Part shown: positions 33,343 through 45,228 of the stretch, piece by piece
Layout of the letters: every line of letters starts with the position of its first letter
How positions within the stretch are numbered: the first letter of the stretch is position 1
Source of the DNA: Typha latifolia
Taxonomy: Eukaryota > Streptophyta > Magnoliopsida > Poales > Typhaceae
Reading direction: 5' to 3'
NCBI GenBank assembly: GCA_019914945.1
Contig: CM034112.1
Location: forward strand, 5,960,001-6,024,000
DNA length: 64,000 nt
Made by a program: the position numbers and the translations under genes
The notes under the pieces: model-generated
Databases searched by the model: none
Told to the model about the DNA's origin: nothing
Seen by the model: the letters and a program-made list of their open reading frames with translations, nothing else

Positions 33343-34901
33343 TCTATACCCTCAACCTGAGTATATCTCTGTGCTACGAGTCTTGCTTTATTTCGAACTA
33401 TATTGCCTTGTTCATCACTTTTATTTTTGTAAATTCATTTTGTTCCAATGACGTTCACATTCTTAGGTCTAGGAACTAAATACCAAACATCATTCCTAGA
33501 AAATTGCTCTAATTCCTCATGCATAGCATTAACCCAAAAATCGTCTAACAATCCTTCCTTCACATTTTTAGGTTCAAAAGAAGATGTATAATAAGTAAAT
33601 GATACCTCACTTTAGATTTGTCGTCTTGTTTTAATTGGTTCATTCACATCTCCGATCACTTGTGACAGTGGATGATTTGATTTCACTCTATCAGATGGTT
33701 TTAGTACGTTGCAGTCATGTTTGTTCATTTCAACTTTGTCCCCGTCCTGATTCTCAATTTCCAGATCAAGCTCCTTTCCTATTTCTTCGTCATATGTACC
33801 TATAGAGACATAAATAGGAGTAGTTTTAGTTAAATCAGTCGTGGATTTATCTATCATAACATTAGCAGATTCCATAACAGTAGAAGTGTCAATATTAAAT
33901 ACTCTGTAGGCTCTGCTATTATTCGAATACCCTAAGAAGATACCTTCGCTACTTCTAGTGTCAAATTTAGTCAAATATTCTCGATCACGCAAGATATAAT
34001 ATTTACTACCAAAAACTCGAAAATATTTAACACTAGGTTTCTTACCTTTCCTAATTTCATAAGCAGTCATTTTTGTACCTGGTCTTAGATAAACATGATT
34101 TATCACATGTACTGCTGTATTGACTGCCTCTGCCCAAAATCTTTGAGTAACATTTTTAGCGTGAAGCATAACCCTAGCCATTTCCTGCACAACTCGGTTA
34201 TTTCTTTCCACAATCTCGTTCTGTTGTGGAGATATAGGAGCCGAAAATTCATGTTGAATAACAAGAGAATCGCAAAATATAGAAAAATTTTCATTTTTAA
34301 ATTCTCTACCATGATCATAACGAATCCTAACTAGGGTAGTAGATTTTTCATTTTGCAATTTTAAGCATAGTGATTTAAAAACTTCAAAGCTTTCAGACTT
34401 CTCATGTAGAAAGGCAACCCAAGTATATCTGGAGTAATCATCGACCATTAAGAATATATAGCGTTTACCTCCAAGACTTTTCGTTTTTGTTAGACCCATC
34501 AAGTCCATGTGAACTAATTGAAGCACACAGTCGGTGGTAGCTGTATTTACCTTCTTATGTGAGATCTGAATTTGTTTTCCAATTTGACACGAACCACATA
34601 CTCTTTTTGATATTTCTTTCATCTTAGGTATTCCACTTACCACTTCTTGTTTGGATAGAGTAAATAATTCCTTGTGATTCACATGTCCCAGACGTTGATG
34701 CCACAGATCTGTAATGTCGAAAGAGGCACTGTTACATTTCAGTTTATGTGACGTTCCAACAACATAATAATTATCAGATCTTCTAGATCCATAACATATA
34801 ACATTACCACCATGATCTAGAATAGTACAATCATTTTTGGAGAATTTTACTTCATAATCTTCATCACAAAATTGATTGATGCTCAGAAAATTTGATTTCA
34901 A
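33343..34901 (-). pseudogene. Element A integrase and N-terminal reverse transcriptase
   Basis: Reading leftward: the GAG pre-integrase zinc motif HQRLGHVNHKEL with CGSCQIGKQ, then the integrase core with HMDLMG (Asp), VDDYSRYTWVAFL (Asp) and SPQQNEIVERNNR (Glu), then FGSKYYILRD. A stop at 33612 precedes the reverse transcriptase entry: EGLLDDFWVNAMHEELEQF, NDVWYLVPRPKNVNVIGTK, a further stop, then NKARLVAQRYTQVEGIDF. This last block is directly continued at 25618 by TETFAPIARLES, which proves that elements A on both sides of the insert are one gene. Confidence 0.9.
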
Positions 34902-34948
34902 GCCCTTAACATAAGGAACATTTTCAAGAATAGGAACCCCCGGAGAAC

Positions 34949-35563
34949 TTACTTTCCTTTACCTATTACCTTGGATGAATTACCATCTCCGAATGTCACA
35001 ACTCCCCCTTTATGTTTTTCAAGATTAGAAAATAACGACTTGTCACCCGACATATGTCTTGAACAACCACTGTCTAAATACCACAAATAAGAATTTAAAG
35101 CTTTCAAAGCTGTATGCACAACATAACATTTCAAATCACTTTTCTTGACCCATATGGCCTTTGTTTTCATCCCATAAATGAAAGCACTTCTAGGTTTTTG
35201 CAAAAATTTGCAATGAGGTCAAATATGCCCTAGAATGCCGCAATGATAGCATGTCGGAACAAACAATTTTCTACTCACCTTTTGTTGAAGAGTGTGACTA
35301 AAGTTTATCTTTGGTGCTATTGAGGATTCACCAATTTGTAGATTCAACTTCAGTTTAGAAGCATTCATCCAGGATTGCTTTATAAATGCGGTTGACGACT
35401 TTAGATATTCTTCATTTTGTATTCCTGCAGAAACGAAGACAGTTTTATTATTATTTGAATTACTAGTGTATCCAACACCATACCTATCTTTTCTAGAGAT
35501 CTGAGCCTTTAGAATCTCGTCAAGTTTGTTCTTCCCTATAAGAAATGTCACTTCCTTATGCAA
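34949..35563 (-). pseudogene. Element A gag C terminus and protease
   Basis: The right-hand frame carries the end of the gag coiled coil (KNKLDEILKAQIS), the Asn-rich stretch GYTSNSNNNKT and a second zinc-knuckle-like CYHCGILGHI ending in a stop. The next frame has KTKAIWVKKSDLKC and the protease active site YLWYLDSGCSRHMSGD with VVTFGDGNSSKVIG. The LDSGCSRHM motif is diagnostic of Copia proteases. Confidence 0.85.
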
Positions 35564-36535
35564 TCACTCTAGTTCAATTTCATCAGCCTTCATTTTATTT
35601 TATGCATTGTCAAGTTGTTCAGAAAGGTCTTTGACACGTTCAAGTTCCAATTTGTACTTCTCCTCAAATTGAATTATTTCTGGTTCGATTACCTTGAGTC
35701 GTTGAAGTAGTCTAAGATTGTTTTTCTTGAGTTTAAACGACTCTAGGTACAGGTCATTATATGCCTTTTGAATTTTAGATTCATCTTTTTCAGCTGGTAA
35801 CATATCCTAATCATCTGTACTATCAGTATCAATAACGGAATCAATATTAAGTAGAGAAGAGGCAAAAGCTACAAAGTTTTCTTCGTCTTTTCCAGAATCA
35901 TCATCATATTCATTTGAGTCATCCCAAGTAACTTTCATAGCTTTACCCTTCTTCTTAAGGCGATTAGGGCATTCTTGTGCTATGTGACCAAAACCAGAAC
36001 ATTCAAAGCATCGAACTTTATTCTCAGAATTCTTAATTTTCTGTTTGACACCATTGTTGCTCACACCTGTGTTCGAACTTGCAGTATTCTTCTTTTTCAC
36101 AAAGGCTTTGCTTTTCTCAAGTTTTTCAGCATTCAACTTGATTGGCTTCCGAAAAAATTTATTAAACTTTTTGACAAACATGGCCAACATCTCAACATCT
36201 AAATCACCTTCATCATCAGACTCCTCTATATTTTGTTCAACTGTGGATAGAGCAATTCTTTTGGACTTCTTCGGTCTCGAAAGACTGGACTCAAATGTTT
36301 GTAGATTTTCTACCAATTGTTCAACTTTCATAGAATCACTATCCTTGCTTTCCTCAATAGCTGTAACTTTCGCCTGAAACCTTTCTGGAAAGGACCTAAG
36401 GATCTTACGGACAATTCTATTTTTAAGAATTAAGTAAGCTCTCATCATATCTTTCCAATATCCATAATTTGATCCATCTAGGATAGGAGGTCTAATAGAT
36501 GATAGTCTATCTCTATGAAAATCCGTACCTATCTG
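35564..36535 (-). pseudogene. Element A gag, start lost and core deleted
   Basis: The position equal to B's start codon reads ACG instead of ATG (about 36527-36529). After DGSNYGYWKDMMRAYL the sequence jumps to KNRIVRKILRS, so about 115 residues of the gag core present in element B are deleted here. Downstream the acidic block, the knuckle CFECSGFGHIAQEC and the coiled coil are preserved, with a stop near 35806. Comparison with B gives the deletion directly. Confidence 0.85.
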
Positions 36536-36561
36536 ATCTCTCTCAAAGGGTGAGAGAACCT

Positions 36562-36575
36562 GCTCTAATACCAAT
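36562..36575 (-). other. Primer binding site of element A
   Basis: On the minus strand ATTGGTATTAGAG directly follows the 5' LTR end (TTTTTCA), the same site as in element B. Confidence 0.8.
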
Positions 36576-37632
36576 TGAAAAATCCCTAGACACAAATATG
36601 TATCTAAATACTAGGCAATGATATCACTTGTTTGCTTAAGTAAAAGTCCGAAGAAATATTAAGAACAAAAGTAGAGATGAACACCAAGATTTTAACGTGG
36701 AAAAACCTAAACGGGAAAAAACTATGGATCCAAACTCGGATCAAAATCAATTACTAGAATAGTAACAGTTACAAGACTGACTCACAAAACAACCTCTCGA
36801 TCCAAACGACTTTGTTCCTCTCAATCTTGCTCGCTAGAACCCACGATTCACTTATTCTCGTGATTGAAGTCCAATCTCAGTAACCCTCGAGATTGATCTT
36901 TTGTCTAGATAGCCCTTAAGACGAAAAAGTAAATTTTGTAGATGAGTGGAACCTTGTTAGTTGAAGAACCGATGTAGCCTCAAGAAGTCTCCTTCAATAT
37001 TGCTTCTTCAACCACCCTAGAGATAGGGCATCACAATTCTTATATATGATCTCCAAGATAGAGACAAATCCAAGTCTTATTCGTACTCACGAAAGTCCAA
37101 GATTTTCAAACTTCGTTGGTGAGTTAGAACGCGGCCCAAGTGCGTTCGAACGGCATGACTTGATCTGAGGTGCGTTCGAACGGGCCCGAGTGCATTCGAA
37201 CGCGACAACTTGAATTCTTTAGGTTGCGTTCGAACGCGTTTGTGAACGCAGCTCTCAGTTTGTGTGAACGCAGTACCCGCGTTTGAACGCGTTTTTGAAC
37301 GCAGCTCTCAATCTGTGTGAACGCAAGTATTCGCGTTCGAACGCGTTTGTGAACGCAGCTCTTGGTCTGTGTGAACGCAAGTATCCGTGTTCGAACGCAT
37401 TTGTGAATGCAGCTCTCGGTCTTTGTGAACGCAAATACCCGCGTTCGAATGCGTTTGGGAACGCACCGCATTCGAACGCGTTTGTGAACGCAGTGTGAAC
37501 TCAACAATTTTTCTCCAATAATTTTGCAATTCTTCAAACCAGAGATATTCTAGACTTGTATAAAGCTCATATACATGTAAGAATACACTTAGAATATTTT
37601 GTACACAATTGCCAATAATTAAAAACCTAATA
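36576..37632 (-). repeat. 5' LTR of element A
   Basis: 1057 bp, plus-strand reading TGAAAAATCCCTAG to AACCTAATA, followed by the duplication GAAAA. It contains seven or so GCGTTCGAACGC-type motifs at 37130-37500 and the TATA box near 37046 (reverse reading). It differs visibly more from the 3' LTR than the LTRs of the young Gypsy element differ from each other, so A is older. Confidence 0.9.
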
Positions 37633-37637
37633 GAAAA

Positions 37638-37950
37638 TATAGAGTTAAAAGTCTGCACTACGAGAAAATAATCCTACACTCTTTGTAAATTAACTATGCA
37701 CTGAAAGAAATAAAGAGACATTGCGAGGTAATACGGGGTTATAAGCCCGCACTATAAAAAAATAACCCTATACTAAATGTAAAAGTAATTATGTACTAGA
37801 GGAAATATGAGGCACTAGGAGGGTAATGCGAGACTATAGCCCACAATGTGGAAAATTACTCTGCACGTTATTTAAAATAATAACTATGCACTTTGCTACA
37901 GGTTAATGTAAGGTTATAAGCCCGCATTGTGGAGAAAAGAGTGCGGGCTT
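37638..37950. repeat. Degenerate tandem array, right part
   Basis: Units with GGTTATAAGCCCGCAC...AAAATAACC continue the array at 20190-20483. The landmark recurs at 37739, about 37835 and 37914. Element A lies between the two parts. Confidence 0.7.
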
Positions 37951-38725
37951 AATTATTAATTTTTTTGTGCAAAGTTTACTAGTTAAAAAAATGGAACCTC
38001 AATTATAGGTGAGATGACTAATATTTAGAAAAAAAAGATAGAGGAGAGAGAAAATCTAAACTATAGCTGTGATGATTAGTGTTAAAGAGGAGAGATAGAG
38101 GAGATAGAGAAAATCTCAATTGTAGTTGAGGCGACGTAGAATTGAGTGTTGTCTAATCTATGAGCAAAATAATAACTATGGATTATTACTAAATTATTTT
38201 TTAAAAGTTTTATGGAATAAGATGAAAGGGAATGATAAATTACTATGCCTCAATAAGATAAGCTGTTATTTAGTTACTACACCAAAATAAGGAAACTTAT
38301 TTTAGAATAAGTATGTTCCTATTTCATAAGTGAATAGGGACTTAGAGATTAAGCAAGGCTTGATCCAAAAAATCTCATTGGAGAGTTTGGATAAAAAACT
38401 AAGGCGTGGTGGGTGGGGAGAAAGGAGGCATTATATTGTACTTGCTGAGCACGTGTGCTTCATTTTTTTTTCTAGGATATTACACAAGCCATCCTAAAAG
38501 ACATCAATTTGTGCCTACTAGGAAGAGTTTGAGCACATCTAGAATCGAGTCTAGGACTAATTGGACTCGGCTTTGAAGAAAACCTCCTCCATAGCACAAA
38601 TGATGGGTAGAAAAATCTAAGAGTTGTAGATCACTTCGAAGATACATTGGATAGCCGCAGACTGGAGATCTCAACCCCGGTAACCTATGGCCATAGACGG
38701 TGCTAAAATGTAACATTGGGTGATT
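37951..38725. other. Spacer
   Basis: AT-rich with no recognised gene. ACTACACCAAAATAAGG at about 38278 resembles a CACTA terminus (CACTACACCAAAA) with its first base changed, but no partner end is seen. Confidence 0.3.
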
Positions 38726-39640
38726 CAAATAATTCTAATAAAGAAGAATCCAAGTTTGATCAGAAAAATCATGTTGCCTTTACTATCTTGTTATTTACTG
38801 GTATGTCCTGTGAGACTTTCAGATGAGCATGTGGATGACGAGGATGATAATGAAGACATCAACATTAATATTCAGACGGCCTACAATATGCTCTATTGTG
38901 AGTCATAATAAATTGACAAAATCAAATGTGAAGATCAAGAAAAAAACTTAAACTAGCCAATGATAAATGAATATACCTCACAAACCAAATTGCTACGGTA
39001 AGGTGGAGCTTGAGAAGTCATAAGAGAAGAAGAGTTCACACAAAAATCTGAAAAATTCTGTCTCTCAATCTCTCAAATATGACAAACAATTCCTCTCTTT
39101 TGGACAATATTTATTTTCTGGAAGTAAATGTTCATGAATGTGCTAATTCAAAAGAGGGTTTGCTTGAAAAAAAAAGCGTAAAAAAGGTTAGAATGTGAAA
39201 TTTTAAAGACTAATTCAATTTGTTCAAAAATTCAAGCCGGCTTAGAATTATTGAATCCAACTTCTTGGAGTGCAAAAGAAAAACAATAAGAAGGAAGGGC
39301 TAAGCTATATGAGAAAAACCGCATATTATGAGCAGGAAAGAAATTCGTAGAAAATCCTATGTCCCTACTGGTTATAGATGTGACATAAATGTCACAGTAT
39401 ATCTAGATTTTTTTTCTTCTAGTTAGTACATATGACACCATTTTGATCTGCATGACATGCATAGTTTTCATTATGATACAATTTCTAGCTTTCAATATAG
39501 TTATTGATTGAGTGTTTCTAGATATATGTTTGTGAATAATCGGAAATTGAGAATTCGAGCCATTTGGATAAGAAACAGTGATCTCATTGACCTCTTCGGA
39601 ATGGTGCACATGAGTGATCTATTCTTAGATTATTTTAGCT
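38726..39640 (+). pseudogene. Decayed Sirevirus gag-protease remnant
   Basis: Short in-frame islands keep the order of Sirevirus gag: HVAFTILLF, an acidic DEDDNEDIN block, IQTAYNMLYCES (the AYNxLYxES motif of the gag coiled coil), charged helical sequence to about 39215, then, near 39546-39590, RAIWIRNSDL, which matches KAIWVKKSDL just before the protease of element A. Stops and frameshifts are dense. There are no LTRs. The element is much older than A and B. Confidence 0.5.
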
Positions 39641-40193
39641 GTGAGTTTTTGGTTATTTTATCTTTTCATATTTTGCCCGTTGATAAGATTTTTGTGGATT
39701 TGATTAAATATTTTTATTCGACAGATTTTTATGGATATATTCCATTGTTCAAGTTTGTTTTAGTTTTCTTTGGCTCAGTTTTCTTTTTAGTGTGTTTCAT
39801 TTTTTTTTCTTACTTTCTAAAAAATATTGAAACATCAAAAATACTTTGATGGACACTTACGTTTTTGGGTCACATTAATTACCTACTTATTTGATCATTA
39901 TACTTTTCTTAAATAAGTTATATATTACTCTGGTGAGTATATTATCATATTCACGTGTATTAGAATGCATACATATTAAGCCCTAAATCCTAAATATATA
40001 GAAGATTCCATAATATCTATATTATAATTAATCATGCAAGATTAACCATTAAGTTTTGTTGTAATTGTATTCTAGAGACTTTCATATTGCATTGAAATGG
40101 CTATTTTGAAAGACAAATGTGAAAGCCATCTTGACATTAGCTTTAAAGAAATTTTTGACTCATTGTAGCTTCACAAAGTGAATAATTTATTAA
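39641..40193. other. Spacer
   Basis: AT-rich, no gene recognised. It may include the continuation of the decayed Sirevirus remnant. Confidence 0.3.
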
Positions 40194-41046
40194 AGGGATT
40201 TTTACAAATCACACCCTATATTTCTTCTATTTTGTGAGTCGCATCCCGTCTTTGGAGATTTTATAACGTGACCTCTCATTTTTTTCTATAATGTTCATTT
40301 AATACCCTAACGTTACTTTAGCTAACTGACATTAACTATGTTATATAGTTTATGTGACTCTAGTTTAAAAATTACTAAAATATCCTTAAAAGTTCTTGAC
40401 CTAACCTAAATCCCCCACAAAATATTTCTTCCCCAAGCTAAATCCTAACCCCACAAAATCTAAATCCTTTTATCTATAACTAAACCCTACCTCACAAAAT
40501 TATATCAAAACTCACAGCCCATAAGAATCCCCCAAAATCCCTACCATGTACAAGCCTTAGAAGCTTTCTCCAACTTTACCTATTTTTCTCCATCTCTCCA
40601 ACTCAAACCTTTTTTTTTTCTCCATCTTTCCCCAAATTTTCTTCATCTCCCTCCCCATCTTTGAGGTTGCAAGTAACATATCGGCTTGGCGTTTGGGGAG
40701 CCCTAAGATCTCTATGGCTTGGAGTTTGGAAGCTCTAAGATTGGCTTGGTATTTAGGTGATGTTCTTCATGGTTTGAGAAAAAAACAACAAGTATGAATG
40801 TTCAAGTTATGAATAAAATTAGAGATAAATACAGGAGTAATTTAGTAATATTATAAATTACATAGTAGATTATAACAGAATATTCTCTTTCTAGTATCAT
40901 TCGGTTTGATTATGGTTAGGTTAAGTTAACTCAGGGTGTTGAATGAATATTATAGGGAAAATGAGGGGTCGCGTTTTAAAATCCCCAAAGATGGGGTGCG
41001 AATCATAAAATAGGCAAAATGTAGGGTGTGATTTATAAAAGTCCCT
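40194..41046. mobile_element. Non-autonomous DNA element with long terminal inverted repeats
   Basis: The left end AGGGATTTTTACAAATCACA and the reverse complement of the right end, AGGGACTTTTATAAATCACA, agree and remain alignable for about 130 bp (ACCCTA, TCGCA(T/C)CCC, TTTGG(A/G)GATTTTA, CG(T/C)GACC(T/C)CTCATTTT). Long TIRs of this kind suggest a Mutator-like element. No clean 9-bp target duplication is visible, and there is no transposase. The centre (40380-40790) has CT-rich gene-like sequence and may be captured DNA, which I cannot test here. Confidence 0.7.
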
Positions 41047-42180
41047 ATGTTAATAGCCATTGCATATAGATTGGTATTATGAATGTAGTGCTATATTGTC
41101 AAGTTATTAAAAAGATTGTTGGATTATTTGGCAGAATGTACTAGGAAGATATTTCTTTAGCAATGATTATTGAGTGGATCATGATTGGATTGGAACTATA
41201 TGGATCAATGAATAGATAGTTCGGATACGAAAATCAATTGATAGAAAGAGTGCTATAAAATTTTATCATGTATGTTGCTTGAGGTAGCTTGAATTTAATC
41301 ATTCAAATGTTGTAGATTAAAAAGAAGGATCATGTTGGGAATTAGAAGGCTGTATAAATTTTATTTGATGTTGTAATATGATTAATATTAAAGGTTGGAT
41401 CAGATGTGATGTATGTTATTTTGAAAAATGTATTATGAATATAAGTGATATTGTAGTCTTACATAGATAGGTGTGATCTCTTATATTGATTTGTTTAATA
41501 ATTTGTATAATAGTTTAAGCATATGAGCTATGCACTTTTAAATAAGAGAGTTCATATTATTGCCTAAATTTTATGAGGATATCGGATGATGGTGAGTATG
41601 TTTAGGTTAGTGGCATAATTTGTCTAGGAAGAAAATCACGAGTTAAATATTTAGATCTTTTTGAAATAATATGTATTTACCATTCTACCCAGTCTTAGTG
41701 ATAGTATTGAGGTATAGTAGTTTAAGCATGTTTGAGATTGGAGTATATATTCAGTAGACTGGAGATAATTTACTTAAATACGTTATATTGTATTTTCGTA
41801 GGTAATTATAATATTACATTGTTATATGGTTGCAGTTAGCAGAAAAAGTGTTATATTTGGATAGGTTGAGGTAGTTTAGAGTAGAACATAATTCAATTAA
41901 TAGATGGCAACACTTTTTATATTGTAAAATCTGTGTATGTTCTTTTTTGCAAACCAGTAGTATTATTGATGTCTATAGATATAGTATGATTACCTGACTG
42001 ATCTAGATTTAGAAATTTATTCTTATATGGAAGTTACTTGTGGTTGTGTAATGTTAGGAGTTAATGAGTAAATTAGTAAACGAAGCATGAGTTATGGATT
42101 TGAAAAAGTGAGATTACACAATTGTCTATTTGATTAGAAGGTAGTGGAACTAGATATGTTGATTTTTTCTTACAATACTA
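41047..42180. other. Sequence upstream of a Gypsy 3' LTR, no clear gene
   Basis: I expected the end of a Gypsy pol here, given the polypurine tract at 42211, but no reading frame or motif is preserved. It may be heavily decayed internal sequence or a non-coding tail. Confidence 0.3.
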
Positions 42181-42227
42181 GTGTGATTTAAATTTCGGGG
42201 TCAAAATTTCTATAGGGGGAAGGAAAA
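42181..42227 (+). other. Tekay/Del-type pol tail and polypurine tract
   Basis: AATTTCGGGGTCAAAATTTC followed by TATAGGGGGAAGG immediately before TGTAACAAC is the usual 3' junction of Del/Tekay Gypsy elements. It identifies the following 2.9 kb as a 3' LTR and gives the lineage of the whole large-LTR family in this window. Confidence 0.7.
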
Positions 42228-42397
42228 TGTAACAACATATCCTTTAAAAAAAATTTGCATAGCACGAGGCCGAGGGCTGGGGGTGACACGCACCCCTAGC
42301 TGCCAGCCCGGCCAACTAGGCCAAGCCAGTTAGCTCCGGTGGGCCTATCGGTGCTGTAGTAGCGCCGACGTCCCCACAGCCTCTCTTTCCCTTTAAA

Positions 42398-42403
<6 letters not shown>

Positions 42404-42461
<58 letters not shown>
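42404..42461. repeat. (CT)n-(TA)n microsatellite in LTR copy 4
   Basis: About fourteen CT units pass into about fourteen TA units. It generates spurious Arg/Glu and Tyr/Ile repeat frames. Confidence 0.9.
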
Positions 42462-42464
<3 letters not shown>

Positions 42465-42802
42465 TTCTCTCCCCTCTTGCCGACGTCGGCCTACCGCCAT
42501 CGTCGTCGTCATCGCCATCGTCGTTGCTGAGGTGAGCTCTTCTCCTTCTCCTCTTTCTCTCTCTTCCTCCTCCTCCTCCTCTCTCTCTCTCTTTCTTGCC
42601 CATGGGCTCAGGCTTGCTAGAGCTGAGCCGCCGGCCATTGGCTGGGCACCAACGGCCGGTGCCCTCCCCGCCGGCGCCGGTCCTCCTCCTCCCTTCCTTT
42701 CTTGCCCATGGGCTCGGGCTCTCTTCTCTTCTTTTTCTATCTTCTTTCTTTTTTTTTGTTCTTCCTTTCTTTTGTTCTTCCTCGGTTCCTCTTTCATGGC
42801 TA

Positions 42803-42833
42803 CTATAGTGTTGGGCTTGGCCCATCACTATAG
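42803..42833. repeat. LTR hairpin (copy 4)
   Basis: CTATAGTGTTGGGC, loop TTG, GCCCATCACTATAG: 13 of 14 positions pair. The stem is longer than in copy 2. A second related inverted pair follows (GTGCTCGGCCCGAGCCCAGAC). Confidence 0.75.
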
Positions 42834-45145
42834 CAGGCAGTGCTCGGCCCGAGCCCAGACTATAGCAAAGATTTTCTTTTCTTCTCCTTTCTATTAATTA
42901 TTTAATTTATTTTCTAATGTTAAAGTAAATTAATTTATTTAGATAATTAATTATGTTGATAATTTCTACTCACTAGTATAATTATTAGCTAAGTATTTTT
43001 AGTATAATAATTTATTAATTATAATATAATATTTGCATATAAATTTTATTTATGATTTAGTTATTATTTATTAGATTAATTCATGTAGCCTTATTAATAA
43101 TAATCTTATATTTATATTTATATTTTATATAACTATTTTTAGCATCTTATTATTGTCTACTACTTTGTATGAAATGAAATACTAAGGTTGCGTATTATTT
43201 TTGTATAATAGGATAACGACTATTTTACATATAATTTATGATTAATTAAATAAGAGTAAGCATTGCAAAATAATTAGTAATAATATTATATTTAAAACTT
43301 TATTTTCATAAATCTTATATATGGTCATTGTTAGTTTTTTACAAAAGGAGATAAATTACTATATATGTATTACTTATTCTATAATTAGCAAACTAGGATT
43401 TTATTAAATAAATATAAATTATGGTAATAACATATTAATATTATCACAATTAAATTTATCCTATGAATCTAATTAATTTTAAACATAATAAACTATTATA
43501 TTTTATTCGAACGGATTACAATTAGATAAACGACTAACTTTATGTTACCTAAATATTTTTCAGATCCCGAACCCCTTATGTGAGACCCTATAGATCTTGT
43601 TAGCGATGAGTTGATTCTCGGTTGACGGATTTGAGGGATATATGATGCTATTTTCTAATCAGATGTGAGTAGTCTTATTCCGTAGACGTCTTTCGCAAAT
43701 TAGGACTTATTATATAATTATGTATATTCATGTTTTGGCCTCCAGCATGATTATATAACCTTATGTAGAGATGATTTTAGTTGAGCATATTTTATCTTAC
43801 ATTGAATTAGACTGATCTGAATTATGAGCATACTGGTGATATGTAGAGATGATAGGAGATGATTATATTGTTATGATTTTATATCGATATGATCTCTAAC
43901 ATAAGTATGCATGTGATAAACTAGCAAGGATATGCATGTGCAGATATATGGTTGGAAACTGCATTGTATTATTTTCCTCTTGACTTCCTTACCACATAAA
44001 TTCCTGATATACATAACTTGTTATTGTACTAGATATATGCGCATGATCTGTCATTTAGAATGAAAGCATAGAATCTGATTGATATGATAGTTGATAGAAA
44101 AGCATGAGGGTATCCGAGTAGGTGCTAGGGTTAAGGGTGCTTGGAGTGATGATCTCGTGGCCTATGTCCAAGGTCAGTTGAGTTTGTGCGCATAGATAAT
44201 CGGACACCTGCCATTCGCTAGGGCATGCGTGTGGCGAGTTACCCTTATGTGATTTCTATTAACTAGTGGGGTACCCGATCTGGATCGATTTTGATATACT
44301 CTTAGCATCTGGCAATGCATGATTATGACTGAGATCCCCTACAAGCATGATATTGAGATCGGGTACCAAGTGTTGACTATGCACAGTGGTCTAGTATGAT
44401 GATATTATACCGAGATGTCACTGATGATGATGATATTGAGAAATGCGTATGGTTTCATTATTATCTGATATACCTAATTTTTAAATGGTCATTATTCATC
44501 ATATGTGAGTGCATTTGGCATCATAACATGGTCATAATCGTCATGCATCATATGTGTTATATTAAGAGAGTTATGACAATAGTATGACATAGAGATATGT
44601 TTATTTATTGTCAAGAATTATATACTTTTATCAGTTATGACATAATATCTATCTTTCATTTATGTATTATTGAGGACACATTCATATATTCATTCATGAT
44701 ATGATACTCTTTCTAATTCGTATTATCCAGTACATGATTTATTGTTTGTTTGGCATCACTGATTCGAGTAAGGTCTATTTACTAAACCTTTTGCTCATGA
44801 CTCTCTTTATTTCTTTTGTAACCTTCTTAGACATGTGGTGCGTAATAGCGACTTGAGATATCCTAAGGAAATATTTTAAAGCAAAGATGAGGTGAGCTAT
44901 AAATATGAGATGATATAGAAGATAGTTTATCTAGAGATTGAGTTGTACCATTATTTGATATTTGTGCTCTATTGCATAGACAATGATTTATATAATACAG
45001 GTCGGATTATAGTGTACTCATATATTAGTGATTCTAGTTGTATCTTTATGGTTTTTTGTGGCCTGTATGAACTTTGCTAGATTATGTAGCTGTCTAGTAT
45101 GGATGTTGTGGACTTTGATGATATGATTCAGACTTCACCGATGAT

Positions 45146-45228
45146 GTCTCGAGCATGAATACACTTTAGGGGTGTCTTTTATTCATGTTTTAGTGTTTAT
45201 TTTATAGAAAAATAAGTTTTATGTATGT
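45146..45228. other. Junction between LTR copy 4 and the next LTR-like unit
   Basis: The sequence here matches neither copy 1's GC-rich end nor a defined start. It probably contains the 5' edge of the unit holding the GTTCGAAC repeats. Confidence 0.25.

Larger units (their letters stand above)
20484..37632 (-). mobile_element. Sirevirus-like Copia retrotransposon, element A (nested, defective)
   Basis: This is a complete minus-strand Copia element bounded by LTRs at 20484-21486 (3') and 36576-37632 (5'), with identical GAAAA at 20479-20483 and 37633-37637. Reading leftward it has a 5' LTR, a primer binding site, gag with a CCHC knuckle, protease, integrase and reverse transcriptase. After the insert 25619-33342 come the rest of reverse transcriptase and RNase H, a non-coding stretch with its own promoter-like site, an extra 3' ORF, a polypurine tract and the 3' LTR. 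Without the insert it is about 9.4 kb, typical of the Maximus/Sirevirus lineage, as are the long gag and the additional 3' ORF. It has stops, a lost gag start and a gag deletion, so it is not autonomous. Confidence 0.9.
42228..45145 (+). mobile_element. Tekay/Del-like 3' LTR (copy 4), 3'-truncated
   Basis: It starts TGTAACAACATATCC and shows all landmarks of the family: a GC-rich block, CT and TA runs (42404-42461), the hairpin at 42803-42833, GATCCCGAACCCCTTATGTG at about 43564, and a body colinear with copy 1. Similarity stops after GCTAGATTATGTA near 45083, and the GC-rich 3' edge is missing. The right boundary is approximate. Unlike the other three copies it keeps a trace of the internal region. 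Confidence 0.75.

Noticed and set aside
42316..42897. Arg/Glu/Lys-rich and Ser-rich frames
   Set aside because: They come from the CT/TA microsatellite and CT-rich part of LTR copy 4.
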